Assembly: GCA_964367585.1 (NCBI GenBank) | Contig: CAYIYH010000001.1 | Location: 124,001-188,000 of the forward strand | Origin: CAYJGJ01 sp964367585 | GTDB lineage: Bacteria; Bacillota; Clostridia; Peptostreptococcales; Anaerovoracaceae | Length of the DNA: 64,000 nucleotides | Direction of reading: 5' to 3' | Shown here: positions 26,020-34,880 of the stretch, piece after piece | Layout of the letters: the number at the start of each line of letters is the position of its first letter | Position numbering within the stretch: position 1 is the first letter of the stretch | Position numbers and translations under genes: made by a program | Notes under the pieces: model-generated | Told to the model about the DNA's origin: nothing | What the model saw: only the letters and a program-made list of their open reading frames with translations | Databases searched by the model: none

Positions 26020-26071
26020 TAATGACACCAAATTCTACGAATTAATTCGCAGATTACTACATTGCAATTAA

Positions 26072-26094
26072 GCCACAACATTGTATTTTGTGGC
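26072..26094. terminator. Short hairpin between DUF362 gene and ecfA1
   Basis: GCCACAA and TTGTGGC pair around a nine-base loop. The following bases are TTAATTG on the minus strand and GAATAA on the plus strand, so termination would be weak; it may be an attenuator or RNA-stability element. Confidence 0.4.
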
Positions 26095-26118
26095 GAATAA
26101 GCCACACTCAAAAATTCA

Positions 26119-27246
26119 CTAAACTGTAATTAACTCGTACTGTCTTGTACCGATACCGAGTTTTTCGCAATGTTCTAGACATACTCCCCAGTTTGTGTCT
26201 GGATGCATAGCCTTAAAGTGATCGACTTCAGATTCACAGCTTCCACAATCACATTTCGCTTGCAATCCAAGCAAGCTTTCCTTAATTGGTTCTTGTCTAT
26301 TAACAGCTTCCGCACAAGCCATGTCTAATGCGACAGGATCAAATGATGCGAACATACCGACATCGGGAACTATTGGAAGATCATTTTCGCCGTGGCAATC
26401 GCAATAAGGCGATACGTCCATTACAAGAGAAATGTGGAAATGTGGACGTCCATTTAACACTGCCCAAGTGTACTCTGCCATTTTCTTATTAATTATATCG
26501 CTAGACTCATCCCATCGTGCCACTATTGCATCTTTTGGACATACTGCTATACAACGACCACATCCAACACATTTGCTATCTACAATTTGCGCACTGGAGG
26601 CAGTCATTTCGATCCCATCATGAGCACATTCTTTTAGGCACTTTTTGCACATAATACATTTTTTTCCTATAATCATAGGCTTGCTTGCACTGTGTTGTTC
26701 TTTTTTTCCAGGTCTTGATCCACATCCCATTCCGATGTTTTTAATCGTTCCGCCAAAACCTGTCGACTCATGGCCCTTGAAGTGAGTAAGCGAAATAAAG
26801 ATATCCGCATCCATAACAGCACGTCCGATTTTTGCCTCTTTTACATGCTCACCATGTGGAACAGGTATTAACACTTCATCTGTGCCTTTTAATCCATCTC
26901 CAATTATAATATTACATCCAGTCGAAAATGGAGAAAATCCATTCAAATATGCAGTATCTATGTGCTCCAGCGCATGTTTTCTACCGCCTACATAAAGTGT
27001 ATTGCAATCTGTCAAAAAAGGAAGTCCACCTTTTTCTTTAACAAAATCGACTACTACTTTCGCATAATTTGGTCTTAGATATGCTAGGTTACCGACTTCG
27101 CCAAAGTGCATTTTGATAGCAGTAAATTTATCTTCATAGTCTATATTATCAATCCCTGCCGCTGTTATAAGCTTATTAAGTTTTTTCAGTAAGCTCACTC
27201 CTACCTCAGTCTTAAAAGTTGTAAAAAATACTTTTGATTTTTCCAT
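26119..27246 (-). CDS. DUF362 protein with two ferredoxin-type 4Fe-4S clusters
   Basis: 375 residues. The N-terminal half is the DUF362 domain (KMHFGEVGNLAYLRP, LTHFKGHESTGFGG). Two cluster motifs follow: CIMCKKCLKEC near 197-207 and CVGCGRCIAVCP near 226-237. A second Cys-rich stretch lies at the C-terminus (CDCGSCE and HxxxDTNWGVCLEHC). It is probably a cytoplasmic electron-transfer or cofactor protein; DUF362 proteins have no agreed reaction. It stands alone upstream of the ecf operon on the same strand; a hairpin lies between, so read-through is possible. Confidence 0.88.
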   Translation of the reverse strand: MEKSKVFFTTFKTEVGVSLLKKLNKLITAAGIDNIDYEDKFTAIKMHFGEVGNLAYLRPNYAKVVVDFVKEKGGLPFLTDCNTLYVGGRKHALEHIDTAYLNGFSPFSTGCNIIIGDGLKGTDEVLIPVPHGEHVKEAKIGRAVMDADIFISLTHFKGHESTGFGGTIKNIGMGCGSRPGKKEQHSASKPMIIGKKCIMCKKCLKECAHDGIEMTASSAQIVDSKCVGCGRCIAVCPKDAIVARWDESSDIINKKMAEYTWAVLNGRPHFHISLVMDVSPYCDCHGENDLPIVPDVGMFASFDPVALDMACAEAVNRQEPIKESLLGLQAKCDCGSCESEVDHFKAMHPDTNWGVCLEHCEKLGIGTRQYELITV

Positions 27247-27365
27247 ATATTAGTCCTCTCTTTCTTCGCCCAACAAGCGAGGCGGAATATTCCAAATACT
27301 AAGTTATTCGAATGCCTGCGTACGCAAGTACATACTATTATACCATAAATGGGAACGTACTGCAC

Positions 27366-27405
27366 TAAAAAAATTCTACGAAGTATTGTAATTGCTGCGT
27401 AGAAT
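27366..27405 (-). terminator. Terminator of the dynamin-like gene
   Basis: ATTCTACG and CGTAGAAT pair (27373-27380 and 27398-27405); on the minus strand they are followed by six T residues. Confidence 0.75.
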
Positions 27406-27450
27406 CATAATTTAATTTATCACGGCGCTCTGCGATTATTGTCATAAAAA

Positions 27451-28725
27451 TTACTGTAGAGGTTCGTCGATTTTCAGTAAGTTATATGTGGTCCGCAGAC
27501 TTCTCGTCAATTTATTAATTTTATTAATATGCCGTACTACGGTGTACGCATTTTCTTCTTTGTACATCACCGCACTTTTCAGTGTTTGCTCTATATTATG
27601 GCATAGTGAATCGACATCATCTCTAAAAGTTTTTCTTTGGTCTTTTGTTTTCAACATGTCGTCTATAGGGTTAATAGGACACGGATATTCCATATTAAAC
27701 AATTCGTGTATTTTTTTTGCAATTCCTATTTTATACTCATTGATTTCAGCAAGAAAATTTATTTGCTCGTCACTATTATTCAAAAGCTCTTCACTATGAT
27801 TCTTTACTTCTGTTATATATTTATTCAATTCATCAAACTTTTTCGTTAGTTCAGGCCACGGCATGTTTAACACCTTAAAATTCAAGTTCAAATGCGCAAT
27901 AGAATCTTTAATAATATCCATTAACTTTATTCGCATAGAGTTTTCCAATATGCCATCGACTTCTAGCGCCATATCCTCATTTATTTTATTTATCATATCA
28001 TCTATGCCAGCTTGAGTCTTTGCACTCACAGCAAATATCGAAAACTTGTCGTTTTCCATTATTTCTTTTAGGAGATCTGTACAGTATTCCATATATTCTT
28101 TTAGCTCTGACTCGTCGATAATATCAACCTTGTTTACGGCAAAATAGAATTTGGAGGCATTTTCTTTGGCACTCTTCAAAAAATCTATTTCGATTTGATT
28201 GATTGGGCTATCTACCGACAGCAAAAAAATTACTGCATCGCTTTCCTTCATGAATGCATACGCAGTTTCCGTATTATGTACGTGATATGAACCGACCCCT
28301 GGCGTATCAACTAATGTAATACCCTGCTTCAAAAAACTATTTTGCATATAAATATCTACATGGCTAACTCCTAGCTTGTTGTTCTTGTTTTTTTGCTCGC
28401 TGATGTACGTGTGCAACGTATCAATATCGACTGTATCGTTTCTACCATTATTAAATACTACCTCTGCTCTTTTTTCACCATATCTCACACTTGTTACTAC
28501 AGAAGTGATAGGAACAATCCCTACAGGTAAAACATTTTCCCCCAGAACAACATTCATCACGGAACTTTTTCCACGCTTAAATTGCCCAAGTACCGCTATT
28601 GTTAGCTGTTTTTGTTCCATCCTTTGCATGAGTTTTTCGACTCTCAATCCTTCCACTTCACAGATTTGGGATTCTTTTAATTCTCTTTCTACTTTTTGAG
28701 CGATATGTGAGATTGTTTGATTCAT
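27451..28725 (-). CDS. Dynamin-family GTPase
   Basis: 424 residues. G1 GQFKRGKSS at 47-55, a switch-I threonine in VPITSVVT near 77, G3 DTPGVGSY near 139, and G4 NKVD near 198 identify a dynamin-like GTPase. The C-terminal half is helical and Asn/Lys-rich, but shorter than the stalk and membrane-binding paddle of full bacterial dynamins, with no clear membrane helix. Such proteins act on membranes (fission, fusion, stress protection). Monocistronic, followed by an intrinsic terminator. Confidence 0.85.
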   Translation of the reverse strand: MNQTISHIAQKVERELKESQICEVEGLRVEKLMQRMEQKQLTIAVLGQFKRGKSSVMNVVLGENVLPVGIVPITSVVTSVRYGEKRAEVVFNNGRNDTVDIDTLHTYISEQKNKNNKLGVSHVDIYMQNSFLKQGITLVDTPGVGSYHVHNTETAYAFMKESDAVIFLLSVDSPINQIEIDFLKSAKENASKFYFAVNKVDIIDESELKEYMEYCTDLLKEIMENDKFSIFAVSAKTQAGIDDMINKINEDMALEVDGILENSMRIKLMDIIKDSIAHLNLNFKVLNMPWPELTKKFDELNKYITEVKNHSEELLNNSDEQINFLAEINEYKIGIAKKIHELFNMEYPCPINPIDDMLKTKDQRKTFRDDVDSLCHNIEQTLKSAVMYKEENAYTVVRHINKINKLTRSLRTTYNLLKIDEPLQ

Positions 28726-28825
28726 ATTTACCCCTTAATGATTTTTTTTGGAAAACTGTGTTTGCTTATTAGTAATTTGTATTCTTAAACACTACTCCAA
28801 AAATTGTCTTTTATATAAGACATAC

Positions 28826-29116
28826 TCATAATCTACTAAATAGAAACTCAATAACCTTTTCTCTGGAATTAATAACAAAATCATATTTGATATTATTTTT
28901 TGTAATTACTGACATGCCATTAGGTACGATACCAAGTGTATTCCTCTTATTAATTGTACTAATTTGCGAATACTCAATGCGTGTTTCCCCTCTTTGGACA
29001 TTAATTAAATGTGATTTGAAAGTTAATCCTACTTCATCAAAAGTTATCTTACCTCCTACCGATTCCAGTCCACGAAAAAGATTCGCACTAATACTTGTTC
29101 CAACATAATTTTTCAT
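28826..29116 (-). CDS. Small PH/GRAM-like domain protein
   Basis: 96 residues. The pattern of strands (KITFDEVGLTFKSHLI, TRIEYSQISTINKR, LGIVPNGMSVITKN, IKYDFVI) ending in a helix (REKVIEFLFSRL) is that of bacterial PH or GRAM-type domains. No membrane segment. It may bind lipid or protein partners at the membrane; function unknown. It lies between the dynamin-like gene and the unknown membrane proteins, on the same strand. Confidence 0.65.
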   Translation of the reverse strand: MKNYVGTSISANLFRGLESVGGKITFDEVGLTFKSHLINVQRGETRIEYSQISTINKRNTLGIVPNGMSVITKNNIKYDFVINSREKVIEFLFSRL

Positions 29117-29269
29117 TAATCATACCTCCGCAATATTCTCCTATAGCATTATATATTAATAAAAAATCGAATGCAAAAGAAAGTTTTTTATCTTCATATG
29201 TAACTAGAAAACAACATCGGCAGAATTATTGCCTTTTGTATCCGAAAGATAGTAAAAGGAAAATAAAAT

Positions 29270-29920
29270 CTAAGAAAACACTAAGAAAACCCAAACAGGG
29301 ATAAAATACACGAATGCAAACATCTTAAAAAAAGCTCTTGAGCGCATCATTTTTTCAAATTTACACAAATCGAAAACGTCAATTATTTCCTTTTTAATTT
29401 TAGAGTATTTCGCATGTACGCCAATAGCAACTATTGCAAATAGTAATAATATGATTGACAATACAGCAATCTCGCCTATTGTTATTATCGGTTCCGCTAT
29501 AAAGAGATTATATATTATAATAAAACATAGAATAATAACACCCAGATAATCGAATGCTATTTTCATATATTTCAAATAGCTTTTACTATATTCCTCTCTA
29601 GTTCGGCTAATTTCTCCTCTAAGCTGTATTGTCGTTTCTTCATTTGCGCATTTTACAACTATATAATTTGATGTTTCTGCCAATAAGATGCGTGATTCTG
29701 TTTTAATTAGCGATATTATTCTCTCTTTGAAATCGTAATTCAAATCAGAAACATCTAACACTTCTATTACGGATTCATCACCTTCTTTAATGTCTACTTC
29801 TGCAAAATGCGCTTTAAAAAACCCAATATCATTTAGTTCGAGTTCGTTTTCAAAGTATTGAATATTAAAATACTTTTCTATGAGTTCTCTCTCATTAATA
29901 AAGGTAAACCATTTTTTCAT
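29270..29920 (-). CDS. Unknown two-helix membrane protein (paralogue A)
   Basis: 216 residues from the ATG at 29920, which has GGAG seven bases upstream; the longer frame to 29983 lacks one. Residues 1-105 are a soluble mixed domain starting WFTFINERELIEKYFN; helices near 120-142 and 152-172 form a membrane hairpin, then a soluble helix (VFDLCKFEKMMRSRAFF) and a final hydrophobic helix. No known family. A clear paralogue (32279-32950) lies 2.4 kb away with the same order of parts and matching motifs such as IEKYFN, NYIVVK, EEYSK or KEYSR, and FEKMM. The two probably arose by tandem duplication. Confidence 0.65.
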   Translation of the reverse strand: MKKWFTFINERELIEKYFNIQYFENELELNDIGFFKAHFAEVDIKEGDESVIEVLDVSDLNYDFKERIISLIKTESRILLAETSNYIVVKCANEETTIQLRGEISRTREEYSKSYLKYMKIAFDYLGVIILCFIIIYNLFIAEPIITIGEIAVLSIILLLFAIVAIGVHAKYSKIKKEIIDVFDLCKFEKMMRSRAFFKMFAFVYFIPVWVFLVFS

Positions 29921-30088
29921 TTTTTTGCTCCAATACTTTTTTAAAACGTCTCTTATTAATAAACACATTTTACCACACAACAATTTTTGCTGTCAATTAA
30001 TATTTTATTTATATATAATTTATTAATAATATATGCATACAGTTATATTTAACATCATCATAAAGTTACATTATTTTACCACTTCGAA

Positions 30089-30499
30089 ATGACAGAAAAA
30101 CATAATTTTAACTTGAAATTGGGTGAAGAAGCATATACAATACTACTAAATACAAAGGGGGATAAATCTGGATTAAGCGATGAGTTATCAGAACTACTCT
30201 CTTATATCAGAGACCCAAAACATAAGTACCACACTGAATTAGTAACCACCATAGATGAAATCGTAATTGAAACTAAGGGGGCGAAAGAAACGGAGGAGGA
30301 ATTCATGTTAGTAAGTGCAAAAGACATAGATAAATTAGAAACAGCTATGCAGGCAGGTATATCCAGGGGAATCGACATCGGCAGAACAATGGAAGAGAAA
30401 AAAATCATTACTCAACTTCTCAAAACTCTATCCGTAGAAGAAGTTGCTGCAATGCTGAAAAAAGACAAAAAAGAAATTGAAGAAATAATGACAATATAA
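30089..30499 (+). pseudogene. Remnant of PD-(D/E)XK (Rpn-type) transposase gene, copy 1
   Basis: The 136-codon open frame encodes only the C-terminal part of a Rpn-type, PD-(D/E)XK nuclease family transposase: EELSELL-YIRDP-like helical region, then the typical tail (AMQAGISRGIDIG, LLKTLSVEEVAAMLKK, EEIMTI). The catalytic N-terminal domain is missing and there is no ribosome binding site before the ATG, so it is most likely dead. Its first 65 residues match copy 2 at 31490-31665 at both protein and DNA level. It lies in reverse orientation to its neighbours. Confidence 0.7.
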
Positions 30500-30524
30500 G
30501 TATCGAAAAAAGCGATATATTATA

Positions 30525-30563
30525 AAAAATAGCGTAACAACTTAATGATGTTACGCTATTTTT
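30525..30563. terminator. Bidirectional terminator
   Basis: AAAAAATAGCGTAACA and TGTTACGCTATTTTT form a long stem with an eight-base loop, flanked by A on one side and T on the other. It can end both the transposase remnant (plus) and the lipoprotein gene (minus). Confidence 0.85.
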
Positions 30564-30583
30564 AAATTAGCTTTAGAAAATTA

Positions 30584-31237
30584 CTATTTAATACCTTCGA
30601 TTGCCTCATATTCCTGCGAGATTGGAGAGAAAAACTCATTGTTTTCATTCGCCATTCTCATGCCATGTGCATCTGCCATTACTATATATGTATCCATATT
30701 TTCATCATATGATAAATAACAGAGATAATTTGAACCTGTTATCGCATTTACTGTCGTCGGAGTTTTAAAGTAACCAACAGTTTTACCTTTCATTTCCTCA
30801 GCAGTCAATTTATCGACTCCTAGTTTTTCTGCCGTACCACCAGGTTGATTTTTCATATACTCCTCTATTGATACACTTCCGCCATAGTATTGAACATGGA
30901 TTGTCTCAGGCTCAAATTGTCCTTTAAAAATATTGTTGATCTCAAATTCTGCTATACTGGCAATTCTTCCATAATCAGTAACATACGTTTCAACATTTTT
31001 CAAATACTTAGCGGAAATAACCAAATCAGCAATCTCATATAAATCTTCGGGGTACATGGCATAGTAATCTGATTCAAGATCTATCTCATAATCTAGTTCT
31101 ATTTCTTCTTGCATATTACTTTGTGAAGTGTCGGCTTCAGTGGAGTTCAATATATCACCACCATTATCCACGCATCCCATAAGAATTGAAGATACTCCTA
31201 ATAGTGCAATCATAATAATCAAAGTTATCTTTTTCAT
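30584..31237 (-). CDS. Putative lipoprotein of unknown function
   Basis: 217 residues. A lipoprotein signal peptide ends in LMGC, making Cys22 the lipidated residue. After an acidic linker a single beta-rich domain follows (LVISAKYLKNVETYVT, IASIAEFEINNIFKG, IHVQYYGGSVSIEEYM, YLCYLSYDENMDTYIVM); this strand pattern with a 'vvGkV... EV...lKG' shape resembles small secreted domains common in Firmicutes, but no family is assigned. It would sit on the outer face of the membrane. It is flanked by the two transposase remnants. Confidence 0.7.
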   Translation of the reverse strand: MKKITLIIMIALLGVSSILMGCVDNGGDILNSTEADTSQSNMQEEIELDYEIDLESDYYAMYPEDLYEIADLVISAKYLKNVETYVTDYGRIASIAEFEINNIFKGQFEPETIHVQYYGGSVSIEEYMKNQPGGTAEKLGVDKLTAEEMKGKTVGYFKTPTTVNAITGSNYLCYLSYDENMDTYIVMADAHGMRMANENNEFFSPISQEYEAIEGIK

Positions 31238-31389
31238 AATTTCATCCCTCCCTTTTCTTATCCATCTAATTTTAACATAAAAATGCCAAACATTGAATAT
31301 AAATTAGTTCCTATGTTGCTTTAGTCTTTGTATTCATTATACTATTCATACTCAACAGTCACTTAGCCATTTTTTTCGGAGGCATGCAT

Positions 31390-31665
31390 ATGAATATAAA
31401 AAAAGAAATAGAAAGATTAGAATTCAAAGACGATTTCATGTTTAATGAAGTAATGGAACATGAAGATTTATGTAAAGCGCAATTTACACTTGAAATTAGA
31501 AGAAGCATATACAATACTGTTAAATACGAAGGGTGATAAATCTGAATTATGTGAGGAGTTATCAGAACTGCTTTCTTATATCAGAAACCCTAAGCTTGAA
31601 TATCATACAGAACTAGTAAACACCATAGATAGAATCATTGCCGAAACTAAGGGAGATGAAAAAAC
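31390..31665 (+). pseudogene. Broken Rpn-type transposase gene, copy 2
   Basis: A start with GGAGG upstream (ATG at 31390) encodes the family N-terminus (IERLEFKDDFMFNEVM). After about 30 codons the sequence jumps to the middle/C-terminal segment EEAYTILLNTKGDKSEL in another frame (from about 31485), meaning most of the catalytic domain is deleted and a frameshift is present. The match to copy 1 then ends near 31665, where the neighbouring minus-strand gene begins, so the C-terminal end is lost too. Internal deletion, frame change and 3' truncation make this a clear pseudogene. Confidence 0.8.
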
Positions 31666-31691
31666 GACCTTATCTTTTCTTATTTTGATTT

Positions 31692-32063
31692 TTATTGACC
31701 ACCTTGATTATCCCTCTCACTTTCATATTTGCTTATCATTCCTAAATATGCAAAAAATGAAGCAACCATAAATAGCACTGCGGTTCCGTAGTAATTGAAT
31801 CCAACTCCCACACTAAGGAACAAACTTACTTGTGTCACAATTTCTATATATATCCACTGTTTTTTAGTAAACACTTTGCTAGTAAGTCTTGAATTTACCA
31901 ACTTTACGATTGTGAAATAGATAAAAACATAAACGAGGTCTTGAACATGGTAATTCAAAATAAAGCCACTTGATTGCCCCTGGTATAACACACGCATTGT
32001 AGTCCCTGCAATTACCCATGCAAAGAGTGCGCCACTTAGAATTTCCTTTTCAACTTTTTTCAT
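31692..32063 (-). CDS. Small four-helix membrane protein
   Basis: 123 residues with four hydrophobic segments (about 8-27, 38-54, 70-86, 90-110) and a short polar tail. No family recognised. The stop lies 26 bases beyond the broken transposase copy. It has a possible AGGA-type ribosome binding site (GAAAGAGGAA) before ATG. Probably an inner-membrane protein of the accessory cluster. Confidence 0.6.
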   Translation of the reverse strand: MKKVEKEILSGALFAWVIAGTTMRVLYQGQSSGFILNYHVQDLVYVFIYFTIVKLVNSRLTSKVFTKKQWIYIEIVTQVSLFLSVGVGFNYYGTAVLFMVASFFAYLGMISKYESERDNQGGQ

Positions 32064-32106
32064 ACCATTCCTCTTTCAAATAATTACAGTTTATTATCTA
32101 CTGTGT

Positions 32107-32277
32107 TCATTCATTATATACTATTAATGATTCATATTCTATTATATTGCCATCATTGCAAAAACAGTATTTCTCATCAACTTCCAAAAATGTAGCTCCA
32201 TATAGGGAATTACTATTTACATTATTATTGTTAAACACGCAAAAAGTTAATAAGGGATTCCTATATACGAATACCAC
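32107..32277 (-). pseudogene. Decayed fragment of the 255-residue anchor protein
   Basis: Reading the minus strand from a GTG at 32277 to TGA at 32107 gives 56 codons whose second half (YGATFLEVDEKYCFCNDGN then EYESLI) matches the C-terminus of the neighbouring 255-residue protein (YGYVATILEFEGKYYFSNYDN then EDESLI). The rest of the gene is absent. It lies directly after paralogue B, as the full gene lies directly before it, pointing to an old duplication of the pair followed by decay. Confidence 0.6.
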
Positions 32278-32278
32278 C

Positions 32279-32950
32279 TTATCTCAATAGCATAATCTTA
32301 ATATAGTTTGAAATAATCGAAAAGCAAATAAAGAATGTAATACTACCTAAAATTCTAAATAATACTCTGGCATTCATCATCTTTTCAAATTTGAACACAT
32401 CAAAAGTACTTATTATTTCCTTTTTAGTTTTATAATATTCTACATATTTGCAAAAAACAATAGCAACTAATGCTATAGCGACTATGATTCCAAAAGTTAT
32501 ATCGACTGATATAACAGGGGGCACACTTGGGTTACCACCAGTAAGTATTATGCACAGTAATATTACTGCCAGATAATTAACTGCTATTTTAAGAAACTTA
32601 ATATATTTCCTGCTGTATTCTTTGCGAATCTCTTTTACTTTTTCTTTAAATCGTTCTAATAAGTCTATACTAGGAATTTTAACAACTATATAATCAGAGT
32701 TATTTACCAAAATGACGGCTGCTTCAGATTCAATTAATAATTTGATTCGTTCTTTACCATCTGATTTTAAATCCATTACATTTATCACATCAATTACGGC
32801 TTCGTCGCTATTTGCGAAATTTATTTCTGTAAAATGAGCTTTCAGCCATCCAATCCTGTTGACTTCAAGTCCTCTTTTAGAATAGCGATTATTAAAATAC
32901 TTTTCTATAAGTTCTGTCTCATTTATATAATTAAACCATATTTTTCTCAT
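32279..32950 (-). CDS. Unknown membrane protein (paralogue B)
   Basis: 223 residues, same architecture as the 29270-29920 protein: soluble domain beginning WFNYINETELIEKYFN, a membrane hairpin near 125-165, a soluble helix VFKFEKMMNARVLF and a last hydrophobic helix. No family known. Its ATG overlaps the end of the upstream anchor-protein gene by four bases (ATGA), so the two are translationally coupled and may work together at the membrane. Confidence 0.7.
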   Translation of the reverse strand: MRKIWFNYINETELIEKYFNNRYSKRGLEVNRIGWLKAHFTEINFANSDEAVIDVINVMDLKSDGKERIKLLIESEAAVILVNNSDYIVVKIPSIDLLERFKEKVKEIRKEYSRKYIKFLKIAVNYLAVILLCIILTGGNPSVPPVISVDITFGIIVAIALVAIVFCKYVEYYKTKKEIISTFDVFKFEKMMNARVLFRILGSITFFICFSIISNYIKIMLLR

Positions 32951-33714
32951 TCAAGTTTATCTCCCCTATCTATTAACGACTCATCTTCTATTAAATTATC
33001 ATAATTGCTAAAATAATATTTTCCTTCAAATTCCAAAATTGTCGCCACATATCCATAGATATATTCGGGTAAATATCCGGGTTCTGTACGGTCGATTTCT
33101 GGATCGCTCTTCCTTTTTCCATAAATATAGTATACTTCATCTGCTACTTTGACATCTGACAATTTCACTTCATTATTACTAAATTCATGAATTGATTCCT
33201 CTAATAATTCTTTTTCTATCGTTGGTAGTTCTACCTCAGGCTCAGTTGCGTTACCAAGTTCACCAGAGGAGTCATTTGTTACTATCTCAAACTCATCAAA
33301 ATCATCCATTACCTCTAAAATAAGAGCAGATGTGTAATCCTCACTTTTTAAATATGACTGTGCTAAATCATCATAAACTGCTAATTCTCTCATGTCTTCA
33401 TCCGATTTATCATAGTGCAACATTCCAACCATAAATATAATATCACCAAGTTGGCTTTCATTATGCGGACCTAACATCCCAAGATCTTCATAGGAATTAG
33501 TGTTTTGCCACTCTAGCGACGTATGAGAGTATGGTACATATACTTCCCCACTGTCTAACAATACGATTGGTGTATATTCATAATAATCATCAGTCAAGTA
33601 TCTCGCAACAATCTCTTGACTATACGTCTTTACAAATATCGTATATAACGTAAAACAAAGTATTGTAATCACTAATAATATAATTCCGATAATTATAATA
33701 ATCTTTTTTTTCAT
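32947..33714 (-). CDS. Membrane-anchored extracytoplasmic protein of unknown function
   Basis: 255 residues with one N-terminal signal-anchor helix (about 4-27) and an acidic outer domain. Features are a region YTPIVLLDSGEVYVPYSH at 48-65 and a C-terminal beta segment YGYVATILEFEGKYYF. No Cys lipobox. Not recognised. Translationally coupled to paralogue B downstream; a truncated second copy of its C-terminus lies at 32107-32277. Confidence 0.65.
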   Translation of the reverse strand: MKKKIIIIIGIILLVITILCFTLYTIFVKTYSQEIVARYLTDDYYEYTPIVLLDSGEVYVPYSHTSLEWQNTNSYEDLGMLGPHNESQLGDIIFMVGMLHYDKSDEDMRELAVYDDLAQSYLKSEDYTSALILEVMDDFDEFEIVTNDSSGELGNATEPEVELPTIEKELLEESIHEFSNNEVKLSDVKVADEVYYIYGKRKSDPEIDRTEPGYLPEYIYGYVATILEFEGKYYFSNYDNLIEDESLIDRGDKLE

Positions 33715-33841
33715 TTTTACACCTCTTAAAACATTATTCTATATATTAAAGTCCTTGTTACATATATTTTTAGTAATTCGATCGGCGTTACAAATCTCAC
33801 ATCTACACTTTTCTTAAATTGAAGCAATAGTCAAGGTGAAG

Positions 33842-34192
33842 TTATTTTATTTCGTGTTTATTTTTATTTTTTTCTTTCAAAGTTATAAAAATAAGCACGA
33901 TACTGTAAACTGAAATTATAAAAGTAACAATTCTATACCATAAATAATTATAAACTAATGCATATGGAATTGTTGTAAGCAAAAGGATAACTGCTGTAAG
34001 TAACACATTTATATTTGATATTTTTTCTCTATATCTATTTAAAATTCCATACTTTATCAACACGCAAATAGCTACAGGAATAAGTAACATAACAAAATAT
34101 TTACCTCCTGTCACATCTGTTAATGCAATAAATACTGAAATAATCAATAGAATACTAACGTTGAAAATATGTAATTTTTTATATCTATTCAC
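33842..34192 (-). CDS. Small four-helix membrane protein
   Basis: 116 residues with four hydrophobic helices and a Lys/Asn/Glu-rich C-terminal tail (LKEKNKNKHEIK). No recognisable family. It is divergent from the BlaI-type regulator gene and separated from the anchor-protein gene by 127 bases. Probably an inner-membrane protein. Confidence 0.55.
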   Translation of the reverse strand: MNRYKKLHIFNVSILLIISVFIALTDVTGGKYFVMLLIPVAICVLIKYGILNRYREKISNINVLLTAVILLLTTIPYALVYNYLWYRIVTFIISVYSIVLIFITLKEKNKNKHEIK

Positions 34193-34363
34193 ACTAAATT
34201 AATCCTTTCTTGTCTTTGCTTGATCTTCCTTATCTCCATTCTACTACAGAAAAAATATATTTGTCAAGATATATTTCATTTTCATATAATTATTTAATTA
34301 TTTTGCGATACAGTTATATAGAATATAATAATAAAATAGTATTATATTTTTCCTTATTACTAT

Positions 34364-34393
34364 TTGATTTCTACTTAGTGTATGATATATAAT
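34364..34393 (+). promoter_or_regulatory. Promoter of the blaI/M56 operon with repeated TTTCTACNTAG sites
   Basis: -35 TTGATT (34364-34369) and perfect -10 TATAAT (34388-34393), 18 bases apart. The 11-mer TTTCTACTTAG lies in the spacer (34368-34378) and TTTCTACGTAG in the leader (34415-34425), the latter inside the palindrome TCTACGTAGA. They are candidate operators for the downstream BlaI-type repressor (autoregulation by inference). Confidence 0.65.
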
Positions 34394-34460
34394 ATAACAG
34401 TTAGAAGCAATATGTTTCTACGTAGACTTTTAAGATTTATATCAGGAGGCAAAATTTGTT

Positions 34461-34862
34461 ATGAAAAAGAAACCATTTGTTTTGAGCAAGCATGAACTCG
34501 AAGTTATGAATGTACTATGGAGTGAAGATAGAGCTTTATCTCGCACAGAGATTATGGAATTATCAGTGAATCGCTCGTGGAAGGACAGTACGATACACAT
34601 TTTAATTAATAAGCTTCTTGAGAAGGAAGCAATCACTGTCGACGGTTTTGTAAAGACCAACAAAAACTTCGGCAGAACTTATAAGGCGAAAATAACAGAG
34701 GGTGAATATCAAGTCATGCAATTTAAGACCGGTAGCACTTACAAAAAGAATCAAGAAAAAGCAGTTCTCAATTTTATGTCCGCATTATTTGCTGACGAAA
34801 AAATTGATTCCGCAACTTTAGATAGACTACAACAGCTTATCCAAAAAGAAGAAAATGAATAA
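34461..34862 (+). CDS. BlaI/MecI/CopY family transcriptional repressor
   Basis: 133 residues. The winged helix-turn-helix (LSKHELEVMNVLWSEDRALS, EIMELSVNRSWKDSTIHILINKL) and the wing with TYKAKITEGEY are typical of BlaI/MecI; a C-terminal dimerisation helix follows. It should repress its own operon and perhaps others until cleaved. The next gene, 18 bases on, is the M56 protease partner. AGGAGG precedes the ATG. The target of the system (beta-lactam or other cell-wall signal) is unknown, as no beta-lactamase is nearby. Confidence 0.9.
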   Translation: MKKKPFVLSKHELEVMNVLWSEDRALSRTEIMELSVNRSWKDSTIHILINKLLEKEAITVDGFVKTNKNFGRTYKAKITEGEYQVMQFKTGSTYKKNQEKAVLNFMSALFADEKIDSATLDRLQQLIQKEENE

Positions 34863-34880
34863 TTGATAGTGAGGTTTCTT

